DNA of 64,000 nt from Streptomyces adelaidensis (lineage in GTDB: Bacteria; Actinomycetota; Actinomycetes; Streptomycetales; Streptomycetaceae): NCBI RefSeq assembly GCF_016598475.1, contig NZ_JAEMUX010000019.1, positions 57,932 through 121,931 of the forward strand, given 5' to 3'. The position numbers were made by a program, and so were the translations under genes. Under the pieces are notes generated by a model, which was not told the origin of the DNA, made no database searches, and saw nothing but the letters and a program-made list of their open reading frames with translations. Below, piece by piece: positions 34,361-43,457 of this stretch (position 1 is the first letter of the stretch; every line of letters starts with the position of its first letter).

Positions 34361-35985
34361 TCAGTCCGTCTCTCGGACGGGGAGGACGATGGCGGAGGGG
34401 TGCTCCGGGTCGTGGAAGACCAACTGGTCGGCGGCGCGGAGGGTGGTAGCGGTGGCCCGGGGTTCGCCGGTGCCGGGATTGCGGTTGTAGCGGGGGAAGG
34501 CACCGCTGGAGACCTGGACGCGGATGCGGTGTCCGCGCTTGAAGCGGTACGCCGTCGGCCACAGCCGTACCTGGGCCCGGGAGATCTCGTCGGCGCCGGT
34601 GAGGCCGGTCAGGCCGTCGCACACGTTGGTGGAGCGGCCCTTCTCGTCGACGTCGCAGAGACGGACGAACACGTCGGCGTGCGGCAGGCTGGAGCAGAAG
34701 AAGATCTCCGCGCTCACCTCGCCGATCACCTCCACGTCCTTCTCCAACTCGGCCGTGGTGTAGGTCAGTACGTCGGACCGGGCCTCCAACTCCTTGTTGT
34801 CGACGCGGCCGGCTTTCACGCCGAAGGCCATGCGGACGCCACCGACCGCAGGGGTGGGATCGGCCGGGTCGTAGTGGTAACCGTCGGGGACTGAGACCGC
34901 GGCCGGAGGTTCGGTGGCCAGGGCGCGGCCGGACTGGAGGTGGAAGCGTCGCGGCTCGTATCCCGGGGGCGGCCAGGACGAGACGTCACGCCACTTCTCC
35001 TCGCCCATGACGTACAGGCGTACCGGAGGGCGCTCGGGCGGCTGTTCGCCGCGGGTGAGGGGCAGGGCGAAGTCGAGGGCCTCTGCGGCCGCCGCGCCGC
35101 CCACGCCCATGGAGATGTGGGCCCAGGGGCCGATGGTGACCCGTGCGGTCCGCCCCGCGTCCGGGAGCGCGCGGTAGTCGCGGAGCTGGCCCGGCAGGAA
35201 GATGTCGTACCAGCCGCCGACCGTGCTGACCGGCACGGCGATGTCCTTGACCTGGTCGCTGCGATCCACGACCTTCCAGAACGGTGACTCGTCGTCGTGG
35301 TCGAGGACGTTCTGGAAATACGGGGACGGGTATCCGAGGACCGCCGTGTCGGCAGCGTTCAGCGGCAGCGTCCGCATGGCCTTCCGGACCTTGCCCGTCT
35401 CCAGGAACTGCCGCAGCCGCGCCCTGGGGCGTTCCGTCCCGGCGGCCTGGACACCCCAGCCGAAGGGGGCCTCCAGGGCGAAGCCGTCCGCGCGGAGCTG
35501 TTCCAGGGTGAAGGCGGATTCGGAGACCGAGGGGATGATCGCCTTGACCTGCGGGGGACGGCGTCGGCGACCGCCCACTGGACGAAGCCGAGGTAGCTGC
35601 CGCCGAACAGGACGACCGAATCGCCGCACCAGGGCTGCTTGACCAACCAGTCCAGGGTGTCCAGGCCGTCCTCCCGCTCGCGGCGCAGCGGATCGAAGTC
35701 GCCGCCGGAGCCGAACGTGTTGCGCGTGCTCTGCACCAGCACCTGGAAGCCGCGTTCGGCCAGGGGCCGGGCGAGTTGTATGGCGATCATGCCGGTCCTG
35801 CCGTACGGCGAGCGCAGGAGCGCGGTCGGCAGGCCGTCTCCTCCGGACTTCGGCCGCCAGCGGTTGGCCAACAGTTCGACTCCGTCGCGCACCGGCACGC
35901 GCAGGTCGTGCTCGACGGTCACGTCTCTGGTGAGGGGCGGGGGAAGGTGCAGCAGGCGTTGGAGGAAGTGGCTGGTCAGGTTCAT
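34361..35985 (-). pseudogene. CocE/NonD-family hydrolase with a one-base frameshift
   Basis: ATG 35985 starts a normal CocE-type acyl hydrolase: DVTVEHDLRVPVRDGVELLANRW, then the nucleophile elbow GGSYLGF. At a run of five C (plus-strand G run 35553-35557) the frame breaks after VADAVP. It resumes one frame over as QVKAIIPSVSESAF and runs, with family features such as VGGWYDIFLPGQ and IGPWAH, to 34361. A sixth C would restore about 540 residues. It is either a real mutation or a homopolymer sequencing error. The start overlaps the upstream TetR stop (ATGA). Confidence 0.8.
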
Positions 35986-36400
35986 CGGGTGGACTCTCCG
36001 TCGTCTCGGATACGGGGCATGGAGGCGAGGGCAGACTCAAGGTGGAGCAGGCGGCCCGCCAGTTCTTCGGGGTCGAGAGGTTCCGCCCCTTCGATCAGCC
36101 AGTCGTTGACCACCGCGCCGACCCCGCCGGCCAGGAAGAGGGCCATGTCCCGTGCCGCGGTCTCCTCCATCCCGCCGAGCAACTCCCGCAGCACGTTCTG
36201 GTTGAGCGTGACAAACAGGGCGTTGAGCGTTCTGGTCATGTCGAAGGCGCAGGCTCCGGTCAGCATCGCGCGGTAGAAGGAGCGGTGTTCCGCGAAGTGC
36301 CGGGCCAGGGCCACAGTGCCCCGCGAGGTGTCGGTGTCGTCCTCGACCCGCGACACCAGCTCCCGTCGGACCAGGTCGGCCGCCGCCTCCACGAGCAGCG
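35982..36400 (-). pseudogene. TetR regulator lacking its DNA-binding half
   Basis: The minus-strand frame ending at 35982 carries only a TetR C-terminal ligand domain (RVALLVEAAADLVRREL, HFAEHRSFYRAMLTG, GGVGAVVNDWLIEG). Upstream of about 36400 the same frame loses all similarity and no HTH is present. It is coupled to the CocE-type gene, as in regulator/hydrolase pairs. Confidence 0.65.
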
Positions 36401-36410
36401 CTACTCGATC

Positions 36411-36602
36411 TGCACCGGTGCCGGTGCCCAGGAGAACCTTTCCGCGGACGAACTCGAAGCGCTCTACGGCAGTAAAGGCACATATGTGAAGCGGGTTGTC
36501 CGCCAGGCCAACCAGTTGGAGCACACGGGGTGGCTGCTGCCCGCCGACGCCCGGGAGATCCGCGAGGAGGCCGCCGGCTTCGACGGGTTCTCCGCGACGT
36601 GA
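36411..36602 (+). pseudogene. C-terminal fragment of an alpha/beta-hydrolase-domain protein
   Basis: Plus-strand codons GAGAQENLSADELEALYGSK, then TYVKRVVRQANQLEHTGWLL and DAREIREEAAG resemble the C-terminal end of the large alpha/beta hydrolase domain family (YGSHxxYVxxVxxAT pattern). It abuts the broken end of the TetR gene, marking a recombination junction near 36400-36411. Confidence 0.45.
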
Positions 36603-36709
36603 CGGACCTGACGGGCCTGACTGGCGGATTCCCCGGTCTTCCGCTCCGCGTCGATCGGAGCCGGTCGTGGGGTGGCTACTGCTCGAACTCACTCGATCTG
36701 CCGAGCAGT

Positions 36710-37381
36710 TCAAGCGCCGGGGCGTACCAGCCCCGCTTCGTAAGCGGTGATCACCGCCTGGATACGGTCACGGGCGCCGAGCTTGGCGAGGACGCGGCCG
36801 ACGTGCTTCTTCACCGTGGACTCCGAGAGAACCAGCCGTTCGGCGATCTCGGTGTTGGTCCAGCCCTTGGCGATGGCGAGCAGGACCTCGTGTTCGCGCT
36901 CGCTGAGCATGCGCAGCCGGGGGTCGTCCTGTGGTTCGGGGGCGGCGGCGGGTGAGAGGACCTGGTGGGCATGGGCGTCGAGCAGACGCCGGGTCAGCCG
37001 GGGCGCGACCACGGCATCACCGGACGCCACCGCCCGGATTCCGGCGACGAGTTCCTCGGGGCCGGCGTCCTTGAGCAGGAAACCGCTGGCTCCGGCACGC
37101 AGCCCGGCGTAGGCGTACTCGTCGAGGTCGAAAGTGGTGAGGATGAGCACGCGGGTACGGCCGCCCGCGGCGATGATCCGCCGGGTGGCCTCGATGCCGT
37201 CCATGCCGGGCATCCGGACGTCCATGAGGATGACGTCGGGACTCAGCTCGGCGGCCATGCGGACGGCCTCAGCGCCGTGCTTCGCCTCGCCGACGCAGGC
37301 CATCCCGGGGGTGCCCTGCAGAAGCATGCGGAAGCCGAGCCGCTGAAGAGGCTGGTCGTCGGCGATCAGCACGGTGGTCAT
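36710..37381 (-). CDS. NarL/FixJ-family response regulator
   Basis: A 223-residue protein: receiver domain with DD at 8-9 and phospho-Asp54 (VILMDVRMPGMDG), then a LuxR-type HTH (LSEREHEVLLAIAKGWTNTEIAERLVLSESTVKKHVGRVLAKL). Its ATG overlaps the kinase stop (ATGA, 37378-37381). It is the last gene of an operon with an ABC transporter. Confidence 0.93.
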   Translation of the reverse strand: MTTVLIADDQPLQRLGFRMLLQGTPGMACVGEAKHGAEAVRMAAELSPDVILMDVRMPGMDGIEATRRIIAAGGRTRVLILTTFDLDEYAYAGLRAGASGFLLKDAGPEELVAGIRAVASGDAVVAPRLTRRLLDAHAHQVLSPAAAPEPQDDPRLRMLSEREHEVLLAIAKGWTNTEIAERLVLSESTVKKHVGRVLAKLGARDRIQAVITAYEAGLVRPGA

Positions 37382-38742
37382 GGTGCCTGGTCTCCTGGCG
37401 TGGGAAGGGGGGTGGAGGGTGCCTCAAGGGTGACGTCCACGATCCAGCCGGGGCCGTCGCCGCGCGGTCCGGCGGTGACCGTCCCGCCGTACATCTCGGA
37501 CCGTTGGCGGATGCCGACCAATCCGTGTCCGCCGGAGGTGTTCTCGTCGCTCTCGGTCGGCCCGTGCCGGGGGCCCAGGGGTGGACCCGTGTCGGTGATC
37601 CGTACCCGGATCCCGTCCGGGCCGGCGGCCACGGTCACTTGGGCCGCCGCATCGGTCCCGGCGTGCTTGAGGGTGTTGGTCAGGGATTCCTGGACGATGC
37701 GGTAGACGGTCAGCTCCACGCCGCTGCCCAGAGCGCAGAGGTCGCCCTCCGTCCGGTAGGAGACGCTCACCCCGGCGGCGCGCACCCGGGCCAGCAGGGT
37801 GTCCAGGTCGGCGAGGCCGGGCTGCGGGCCGAGCGGCGCGTCGTCCGGCTTCGAGCCCAACACACCTAGTACGCGGCGCAGTTCGCCCATCGCCTGGCGG
37901 CCGGTGTCGCCGATGATGCGCAGGGGCTCGGCGGCATGTTCACCCTGGCTGGCGGCGAGGGTGGCGGCGCCGTCGGCGAGGCCGACCATGACGGCGAGGT
38001 TGTGGCCGACGATGTCGTGCATCTCGCGGGCGACGCGAGAACGTTCGGCGGCCGCGATGAGCCGTTCCCGCTGGTCCCGCTCGATCTCCAGCCGGGCCGC
38101 CCGGTCCTCCAGTGCCGCCAGGTAGATCCGCCGGGTGCGGAGAGTCAGGCCCAGGGCGATGGCTGCGGTCTCCTGACTCAGCAGCATCACCAGGGCCGCC
38201 CAAGGATCGTCCGCCGACAGAAGAAACCACACCGCCACGGACATCTGGGCGCAGGTGACCGCGGCCGCCCAGCCCAGTACACGCAAGGAGCCGCGCAGCG
38301 CCACGTTGTGGAGGGCGACGAGGAGACTCACTCCCGCCAGGACCCACAGATCCAGCACCCATGGCACGCAGGCCCCCACGGCCACGAGCGCGAAGACGAC
38401 GGTCGGCGCCCGGCGCCGCCACCACAGGGGCAGGACGAGCACGACAGTGACCGCGAGCAGGAGGCCGAGGGAGAGATCGGTGCGGCCGGTCACAGCGCCG
38501 AACGGGCCCTTGTCGCGCCCCAGCAGTGCGTCGAGCAGGGCCACGGTGGCGGCCAGGGAGACGATCAGGGAATCGAGCAGCCAGGGGTGGCGCCCGTCGG
38601 TCCGGCGCAGCAGGCGCTGGGCGCGCAGCAGACGGCCCACGAGCGGATGCGCCCAGGCCGCTTCCAGCCCCAGGGGCGGGGACAGCGGTTCGGGAGCGGC
38701 AGGGAGGTGGCCGGCCGCCCCGGGCTCTCTCTCAGTGGTCAT
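37378..38742 (-). CDS. Sensor histidine kinase (HisKA_3 family)
   Basis: A 454-residue kinase with five to six N-terminal membrane helices (about 50-210), little extracytoplasmic sequence, a coiled linker, the HisKA_3 box AREMHDIVGHNLAVM with phospho-His242, N box NTLKHAG and G box GGHGLVGIRQR. Such intramembrane-sensing kinases usually control adjacent ABC exporters. It starts 19 bases after the permease stop. Confidence 0.92.
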   Translation of the reverse strand: MTTEREPGAAGHLPAAPEPLSPPLGLEAAWAHPLVGRLLRAQRLLRRTDGRHPWLLDSLIVSLAATVALLDALLGRDKGPFGAVTGRTDLSLGLLLAVTVVLVLPLWWRRRAPTVVFALVAVGACVPWVLDLWVLAGVSLLVALHNVALRGSLRVLGWAAAVTCAQMSVAVWFLLSADDPWAALVMLLSQETAAIALGLTLRTRRIYLAALEDRAARLEIERDQRERLIAAAERSRVAREMHDIVGHNLAVMVGLADGAATLAASQGEHAAEPLRIIGDTGRQAMGELRRVLGVLGSKPDDAPLGPQPGLADLDTLLARVRAAGVSVSYRTEGDLCALGSGVELTVYRIVQESLTNTLKHAGTDAAAQVTVAAGPDGIRVRITDTGPPLGPRHGPTESDENTSGGHGLVGIRQRSEMYGGTVTAGPRGDGPGWIVDVTLEAPSTPLPTPGDQAP

Positions 38743-38761
38743 CGGTCGCCCGCCCGGGCAC

Positions 38762-39589
38762 TCAGGCGTCGGTCCGGGCCAGTCGGTACGCGGCCCCGGC
38801 CAGCGTCACGGCGACGCAGCCGACGAGCGCGACCAGCCCGGCACCGGGGGAGAGCAGATCCGACGACTGTTCCAGGGCGTACATGGCGCTGCCCGCGTTG
38901 CTGGGCAGGTACGGGGTGATGTTGTCGGCGAGCGAGTCCGGCAGCAGCGAGGCCAGACCGGGCACGATCAGCAGGAGACCCGCCAGCACGGCGATGCCGC
39001 CCGCGGTGGAGCGGACCAGCGCGCCCAGGGCCACGCCCCACATCCCCACCAGGCCCAGGTAGACGCCCGCGCCGAACAGCGCACGCGGCACACCGTCGTC
39101 CCCGAAGCCGAGCGCGATGTCGGTGTCCATGAGGGTGAGTCCGCCCAGCTGGAACGCGCCCAGCACGGCGATCGTGGCCGCGGCCGTGCCGACCACGCCG
39201 TACACGAGGGCCTTGGACCACAGGACCGGCAGCCGCTTGGGCACGGCCGCCAGCGTGGAGCGGATCATGCCCGTACTGTACTCACCGGCCGCGACCAGGA
39301 CGCCGAGCACACCGACGGCGAGCGCGGCGAGCGTCACGCCGGTCAGGGCCAGGCCGAGCGCGCTGTCGCCGATGGGCGGCCCGTTCTCACCGCCGGAACC
39401 CGGACTGTAGGCGGCGCAGGCCAGCGTCCCGATGACGATCACCATGGCCTGGGCCAGACCGAGGGTGATCCAGCTGGAGCGCAGGGACCAGAACTTGCTC
39501 CACTCCGAGCGGAGCACTCCGAGCAGCGTGACCTTGTAGGTGGGCCGGGCCGAGGTGCGGCCCGCGGTGTCAGTGGTTGCGGTGGTCAT
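38762..39589 (-). CDS. ABC-2 type permease
   Basis: A 275-residue protein with six membrane segments. The N-terminal SEWSKFWSLRSSW is typical of bacitracin/lantibiotic-type ABC permeases, as are helix-rich segments with EYSTGMIRSTLAAVPKR. Its start overlaps the ATPase stop (TGATG). It functions with the ATPase, probably in export or self-protection against a membrane-active compound. Confidence 0.88.
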   Translation of the reverse strand: MTTATTDTAGRTSARPTYKVTLLGVLRSEWSKFWSLRSSWITLGLAQAMVIVIGTLACAAYSPGSGGENGPPIGDSALGLALTGVTLAALAVGVLGVLVAAGEYSTGMIRSTLAAVPKRLPVLWSKALVYGVVGTAAATIAVLGAFQLGGLTLMDTDIALGFGDDGVPRALFGAGVYLGLVGMWGVALGALVRSTAGGIAVLAGLLLIVPGLASLLPDSLADNITPYLPSNAGSAMYALEQSSDLLSPGAGLVALVGCVAVTLAGAAYRLARTDA

Positions 39590-40524
39590 CAGGCGGCCTT
39601 CCTCTGTGTGGCGGTCTCGACGGGAGCGCTCTGGTACTCCACGGCGTCACTGGTGATCTCCATGAACGCCTCCTCCAGGGACACCGTCTGCGGCGTGAGC
39701 TCGTAGACCAGGATCCCGTGCTGCAGCGCGATCGAACCGATCTGCCGCGAGTCGAGTCCGCTGACCACCAGCTCCTCGGCGGTGGTGGACGTGACGGTGA
39801 CATCCGCTCCGGTCAACAGCGGCCGCAACCGCTCCGGCTCGGCGGTGGACACCTTCACACCCCGGCCACCCGCCTGCTCGATGAACGCCTCGACCGTGGT
39901 GTCCACGCGCATCCTGCCCCGGCCGATGATCACCAGGTGGTCGGCGATCAACGCGGTCTCGCTCATCAGGTGGGAGGAGAGCATCACCGTACGACCCTCG
40001 TCGGCCAGCGAGGACAGGAGGTTGCGCACCCACAGCACACCCTCCGGATCCAGCCCGTTGACCGGCTCGTCCAGCATCACGATCTCCGGGTCGCCCAGCA
40101 GCGCCGCCGCGATACCGAGCCGCTGGCCCATCCCCAGGGAGAACCCGCCGACCCGCTTGTGGGCGACCTTCTGCAGACCGGCCAGTTCGATGACCTCATC
40201 CACCCTGCGACGCGGAATGCCGTGGGTGAGGGCCAGGGCCTTGAGATGCGCGAAGGCACTGCGACCCGGGTGGACCGCCTTGGCCTCCAGCAGGCTGCCG
40301 ATCTCCTGCAAGGGCGCGGCGTGCCGGGCATACCGCTTGCCGCCCACCGTCGCCGTTCCACTGGTCGGCCGGTCCAGGCCGATGATCATGCGCATCGTCG
40401 TGGACTTCCCGGCCCCGTTGGGCCCGAGGAACCCGGTCACCTGACCAGGCTTGACGGCGAAGCTCAAACCGTCGACCGCCGTCTTGTCGCCGTAGCGCTT
40501 GGTCAGTTCCTGTACTTCGATCAT
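39589..40524 (-). CDS. ABC transporter ATP-binding protein
   Basis: A 311-residue ATPase: Walker A GPNGAGKST, signature FSLGMGQRLGIA, Walker B IVMLDEPVNGLDPEG, His switch SSHLM. It resembles BcrA/lantibiotic-immunity-type ATPases. It is the first gene of the operon ATPase-permease-kinase-regulator (40524 to 36710). The upstream region contains strong palindromes shared with a divergent PaaX gene. Confidence 0.92.
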   Translation of the reverse strand: MIEVQELTKRYGDKTAVDGLSFAVKPGQVTGFLGPNGAGKSTTMRMIIGLDRPTSGTATVGGKRYARHAAPLQEIGSLLEAKAVHPGRSAFAHLKALALTHGIPRRRVDEVIELAGLQKVAHKRVGGFSLGMGQRLGIAAALLGDPEIVMLDEPVNGLDPEGVLWVRNLLSSLADEGRTVMLSSHLMSETALIADHLVIIGRGRMRVDTTVEAFIEQAGGRGVKVSTAEPERLRPLLTGADVTVTSTTAEELVVSGLDSRQIGSIALQHGILVYELTPQTVSLEEAFMEITSDAVEYQSAPVETATQRKAA

Positions 40525-40599
40525 GGCTGCGTCGATCCCTGTCTCTGCGTGACTTCCGTGCGCTCGTCGGCCGTGTCACCAACTTATGAGCCACGACCA

Positions 40600-40663
40600 G
40601 TCCCACCCCTGGGACCACGGGAGACACTTTGGGACCGCAGTGGTACCCAGGTACCACTGCGGT
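40600..40663. promoter_or_regulatory. Palindromes between ABC/two-component operon and paaX-type gene
   Basis: 40634-40663 is a 30-base inverted repeat with perfect 14-base arms around CA (ACCGCAGTGGTACC / GGTACCACTGCGGT). A smaller one, GTCCCA-CCCC-TGGGAC, lies at 40600-40615. Both are in the 216-base divergent region and are candidate operators. Confidence 0.65.
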
Positions 40664-40740
40664 TCCGCCACCTGCCAGAACTCCGGGTGCTGTGAACCGC
40701 GTGAGCGCGTGCGGGGAGTGCAGGGGATGAGGAGGACGAC

Positions 40741-41643
40741 GTGGCGAGGCTGGTACCTGGGCTCGGTGACATCCGTGAAGGTGAACCAACGGCGAGTGGT
40801 GGCGTGGCGTCGGACGCGCCGCGAGGGCCGAGTGCCCATGCCTATCTGCTGTTCGTGCTGGGTGAGTACGCCTTGGACGAGGGTGCCGGAGCCTGGACGC
40901 AGACCCTCGTGGATGCCCTGGGCCTGGTCGGGTTCGAGGACAAGGCCGTCCGGAAGGCCCTGAGCCGCTGCGCCCTGGACGGCGTGCTGGTCTCGGAGCG
41001 GGTCGGCCGGCGGGCTCGGTGGCAGCTCACCCCGAGAGGCCGCGAGGATCTGCTCGCCGCCGAGGCACGGCTGTTCGCGTCCGGGCCGGAGCACGACTGG
41101 GACGGTGAGTGGCTGTTGCTGCTCACCAGCGTTGCGGAGGGCGACCGGCGGCTGCGGCGCCGTCTGCACACCGCCTTGGGCTGGGCCGGATTCGGTTCCC
41201 TCGGGCCGGACCTGTGGATCAGTCCGCACGCCTCGCACGCGGACGAGGCCCCCCGGGTGCTGGGCTCCCTGGGCGACCAGGTGACGGGCACCCTGCTGCA
41301 CGCCCGTCTCGACGATCCCCGAGAACGCCACCGACTGGCCGCCCAGGCATGGGACGTGCAGGAGTTGAACGACCGGTACCAGTCCTTCGTCAAGCGGTTC
41401 GTCGACAGCCGACCGCAGACACCGGGCGACGCGCTCGCCGAGTTGTTGCACCTCAACTATCAGTGGCGGCGGCTGCTGTTGGCCGACCCGGGACTACCGC
41501 CGACGCTGCTGCCGCCGGACTGGAGCGGCGAGCGAGCCCGCCTCCTGCTCCTCGATCTCCGCGCCAACTGGCAGCGAATCAGCGGCACTTGGTGGGAGCA
41601 GCGCGAGGCGGAGCAGGCGGCAGCAAATGAGACGCAGCCTTGA
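40741..41643 (+). CDS. PaaX-family transcriptional regulator
   Basis: A 300-residue protein from GTG 40741 with GGAGG five bases upstream. It has an N-terminal winged helix (AYLLFVLGEYAL, LVGFEDKAVRKALSRCALDGVLVSERVGRRARWQLTPRG), a central PaaX domain (WDGEWLLLLTSVAEGDRRLRRRLHTALGWAGFGSLGPDLWISP) and a C-terminal helical domain. PaaX proteins repress phenylacetate degradation in E. coli, but Streptomyces members have varied targets. The divergent ABC/two-component operon is the likely target here. Confidence 0.85.
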   Translation: MARLVPGLGDIREGEPTASGGVASDAPRGPSAHAYLLFVLGEYALDEGAGAWTQTLVDALGLVGFEDKAVRKALSRCALDGVLVSERVGRRARWQLTPRGREDLLAAEARLFASGPEHDWDGEWLLLLTSVAEGDRRLRRRLHTALGWAGFGSLGPDLWISPHASHADEAPRVLGSLGDQVTGTLLHARLDDPRERHRLAAQAWDVQELNDRYQSFVKRFVDSRPQTPGDALAELLHLNYQWRRLLLADPGLPPTLLPPDWSGERARLLLLDLRANWQRISGTWWEQREAEQAAANETQP

Positions 41644-41685
41644 CCCTGAATCCGATCCAGTGTCCAATGTGCTCACTTCCCCCTC

Positions 41686-42387
41686 CTGCGTACGCCATCG
41701 GCCGCGTGCCTCCACCAGCGGGGCCGGTATGAGCAGCATGAGGAGGAAGAGCAGGTGGTCGGCGCCCTCGCCCACGTGCTCGATCCCCAGGCCCGCGGTG
41801 GTGACGAAGCCCCGCAGCCATGAGCCCTCGCCGGCCGGGACGTTCAAGCTCTTGGTGTCCCAGTCGAGAACTCCGAGGGTCTCGGCGTCGTCCGACTTGA
41901 GGATGCCTCGATCGAAGTCGTACCGGACGGTGACGATGACCCGGTGGGTGAGGAGTTCCTCGACGACGAGGTCGTACTTCAGGTCGAAGTCGGTGACCCG
42001 GCCGTCCGGTGGGCGGATCGTCAGCGGGTAGACCAGGTGTGCTGTCGCGTCGATGGTACGGACCGCCGGGGTCCCGAGCGCCACCGTCCAGGACGTGCCG
42101 TCGGCTCCTCCGGCGGCGATGTGCTCGGCGGCGTACCGCTCCAGGAAAGACCGGTCGGCGCCGAGAACACTGTCCGGCGTGAGCTCGCGGTGCACTGCGA
42201 TCGCCAGCCGGTCGATGGGCAGCTGCACCTCGCCCTCGACGCGGTCCTCGTGGACGTCGAGCAGCACAGCGGAGGTGCTCATCGGATGGGCGCCGGCCGA
42301 CGGCACCGGGCCGCCGACCAGCATCACTGCCGCGAGCGCGAGCACACCCAGGAGTCGGCGCACGGCGTGTGTCCCGGACACCGTCAC
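41686..42387 (-). pseudogene. HupE/UreJ-like membrane protein, truncated C-terminally
   Basis: Start GTG 42387 or, better spaced from GGGAG, 42381. Signal peptide (LLGVLALAAVMLVGGPVPSAGA) and the extracytoplasmic domain (HPMSTSAVLLDVHEDRVEGE) are intact, then LGIEHVGEGADHLLFLLMLL begins the HupE membrane domain. After GRWRTQ (about 41686) the remaining helices are missing and the frame runs on antisense to the 3' end of the PaaX gene, to 41494. Confidence 0.7.
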
Positions 42388-42590
42388 TCCCAGCCGTAGT
42401 CAGCAGTCTCGTCCCGGAAGATCGTGTGCTGGTGGATGCCGTCGGTGGAAGCGCCGGACTGGTTGGAGAACTCGACCCAGGCGGACGGCCCGTCGAGACG
42501 GACGTACGTCTGGTCGTTGTCGAGGGTCGTGCCGCCGCTCCAGCCGATGTAGGTCTCGTCCGAGATCGACCGGACACTGCGGTCGGCCAC
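42384..42590 (-). pseudogene. C-terminal fragment of a DUF3500 protein
   Basis: The last 68 codons (DETYIGWSGGTTLDNDQTYV to IFRDETADYGWE) match the C-terminus of DUF3500 proteins, which usually stand next to HupE-like genes. The frame upstream of about 42590 shows no similarity, so the N-terminal 80 percent is lost. Its stop overlaps the start of the HupE-like gene, so the original operon order is still visible. Confidence 0.65.
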
Positions 42591-43198
42591 GGTGGCCGTG
42601 GCTGCCGTTGAGGGAAAGGGCCAGGAACTGGCTCCCTCCGACGTGATGGCGCAGGCTCCGGATCTCTGGCGCCCGGAGATACCCGGTGAGATGCACACCA
42701 CCAGCCAGGCGAACCTCCCTCGCCCCTCTTGACCGGCTGTTGGAGCGTGCCGACTGACGCCAGTGCGTCGAGGCCTGGCAGCCACCCGAAGTTGCTTCAG
42801 CGCCCCGGCGGCGGAACCCGGCCGCACCCGGTGTGACCAGGGCCGTTCCGGCTGTCCAGGACGGTCTTCGGCCACCAGGGGCCGATGGTGAGGCGGGGTG
42901 TCCGGCCGGCTTCGTCCTCGCCCGGAACTCGACCGGCCGCGCACCGCACCAGGAGGGAGCCCCCACGTTCAGCCACACGGCCTGACCGCCCCCTCCGCCC
43001 CGCTCCGAGACACCAGCGCCCGTCGCAGCCCCGATCCGGTACCCTGTGGATCGAGCGCCCCGGCGGGCGCTGCGGCGCGTCACGCGGGCTCCGCCCACCA
43101 CCTCGCCGCAGTACCTGCCCCAGGTCGCTCAGGGCTTGCCCGAGAGACCTGGCCACGACCCGTACACCGAGTTCCGCGCAAGGTTTCGCCCAAGCCCC
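42591..43198. other. Gene-free stretch before tRNA-Arg
   Basis: No supportable gene in about 600 bases. Frames on both strands are broken. The minus-strand frame reading RIRTCDTRFR near 43200-43270 is the antisense of the tRNA gene, a well-known annotation artefact. The tRNA promoter should lie here, but I do not see a clear consensus. Confidence 0.5.
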
Positions 43199-43271
43199 GC
43201 CTTCGTAGCTCAGGGGATAGAGCACCGCTCTCCTAAAGCGGGTGTCGCAGGTTCGAATCCTGCCGGGGGCA
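43199..43271 (+). tRNA. tRNA-Arg (anticodon CCT)
   Basis: A 73-base cloverleaf: acceptor GCCTTCG/CGGGGGC (two G-U pairs), D arm GCTC-AGGGGATA-GAGC, anticodon stem CCGCT/AGCGG with loop CTCCTAA, variable GTGTC, T stem GCAGG/CCTGC with loop TTCGAAT, discriminator A. CCA is not encoded. It reads AGG codons. It serves as an integration target: its 3' part recurs twice downstream. Confidence 0.95.
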
Positions 43272-43273
43272 CA
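43230..43273 (+). repeat. att-like core, copy 1 (inside tRNA-Arg)
   Basis: A 44-base core from CTCCTAAAGCGGG to GGGGGCACA. It begins at the first base of the anticodon loop and ends two bases past the tRNA. Identical copies are at 45188-45231 and 46246-46289. Confidence 0.9.
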
Positions 43274-43290
43274 ACTCATTACGCCGCTGA

Positions 43291-43310
43291 CCTGGGGTTT
43301 CTCCCCCAGG
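43291..43310 (+). terminator. Hairpin after tRNA-Arg
   Basis: CCTGGGG, loop TTTCTC, CCCCAGG, 20 bases after the tRNA. A diverged version follows att copy 3. Confidence 0.55.
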
Positions 43311-43457
43311 GAGGCGCTCTATTCGGCCTCGGGCTCCTCGTCTGGGGCCGTTTGCGTGAGCGGGAGGACGTCACCGTCGCAGTGGGCCGGAGGCTCGGCC
43401 GACCCATGTTGGGGCGACAGGCCATGGGCACCTGGCACCCGCACGTATTCCGGCATG

